Shown here piece after piece: positions 63,989 through 64,000 of a DNA stretch of 64,000 bases (positions within the stretch are counted from its first letter, which is position 1; each line of letters starts with the position of its first letter). The stretch is from positions 24,708,501 to 24,772,500 of the forward strand of contig CM076140.1 in the NCBI GenBank assembly GCA_038025085.1, given 5' to 3'. The notes below the pieces were generated by a model, which was not told the origin of the DNA, made no database searches, and worked only from the letters and a program-made list of their open reading frames with translations. The position numbers and the translations under genes are program-made. Source of the DNA: Tetragonia tetragonoides (lineage: Eukaryota; Streptophyta; Magnoliopsida; Caryophyllales; Aizoaceae).

Positions 63989-64000
63989 AAAGTGGGGGCT
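63989..64000 (+). promoter_or_regulatory. Polypurine tract of element E
   Basis: AAAGTGGGGGCT at the end of the window; the 3' LTR should begin with TGTAGACGCC in the next bases. Confidence 0.75.

Larger units (their letters stand above)
57565..64000 (+). mobile_element. Element E, gag-only Ogre/Tat derivative (3' LTR outside window)
   Basis: Begins with LTR TGTAGACGCC at 57565, then a primer-binding site, leader, gag (60030-60750) and a 3.2-kb 3' UTR with repeats, and ends at the polypurine tract in the last bases of the window. gag is fused directly to the 3' UTR with no protease, RT, RNase H or integrase. C has the same junction. The left flank GATAA should reappear after the 3' LTR. Confidence 0.85.

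Noticed and set aside
1..64000. tRNA, rRNA or organelle-derived sequence
   Set aside because: No cloverleaf with A and B boxes and no rRNA-like stretch was recognised. The tRNA-like words are primer-binding sites.

Overview
This is nuclear DNA from a plant, most likely a eudicot. It is AT-rich and full of simple repeats, and I see no intact single-copy host gene, rRNA or tRNA. Almost all of it is a nested stack of Ty3/Gypsy LTR retrotransposons of the Tat/Ogre type. The evidence is LTRs of about 1.3-4.1 kb, primer-binding sites starting TGGCGAC next to the LTR end, polypurine tracts (AAAGTGGGGGCT type), Tat-type gag/protease/integrase fragments, tandem repeats in the 3' untranslated regions, and genes carried on the antisense strand. 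I cannot name the species.

Layout. 1-2271: flank, probably a minus-strand retroelement remnant. 2272-13439: element A (minus), with a 4.1-kb LTR, a gag but no pol. 13440-15050: an LTR of element B (minus). About 15089-19576: element C (minus), a gag-only deletion derivative. 19577-20592 and 34822-36035: two halves of an old element H (minus), split by element D. 20593-34816: element D (plus), complete and bounded by the 5-bp target-site duplication CCATC. 36036-57564: element G (minus), a relative of D. It is interrupted in its LTR by element F (36305-47939, plus, a Retand-like Tat element and the only one with a recognisable reverse transcriptase) and in its gag by element E (57565 to beyond 64000, plus, gag-only, same family as C).

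D and G form one family. They have gag, protease (lost from G), zinc-knuckle ORFs and integrase but no reverse transcriptase or RNase H. On the opposite strand they carry two host-type genes, one with a plant mobile domain (PMD) and one resembling DUF7745 proteins. These genes still have introns and their own TATA promoters. C and E are gag-only relatives that share 3' UTR sequence with D. All would depend on enzymes supplied by another element.

The most interesting pattern is in the promoters. A 12-bp palindromic box, GCCGCTAGCGGC, is repeated at 22-bp (sometimes 30-bp) steps in the LTRs of C, D and E and in front of the antisense PMD and DUF7745-like genes. In several cases the nearest box ends 87-88 bp before the TATA box. 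The unrelated element F shows the same logic with another motif: ACGTG boxes lie upstream of the TATA box in its LTR and upstream of four antisense TATA-ORF units. Other structured signals are an antisense CTACGT/ACGTAG hairpin downstream of integrase in nearly every element, and an LTR palindrome whose arms differ between elements by a compensatory pair.
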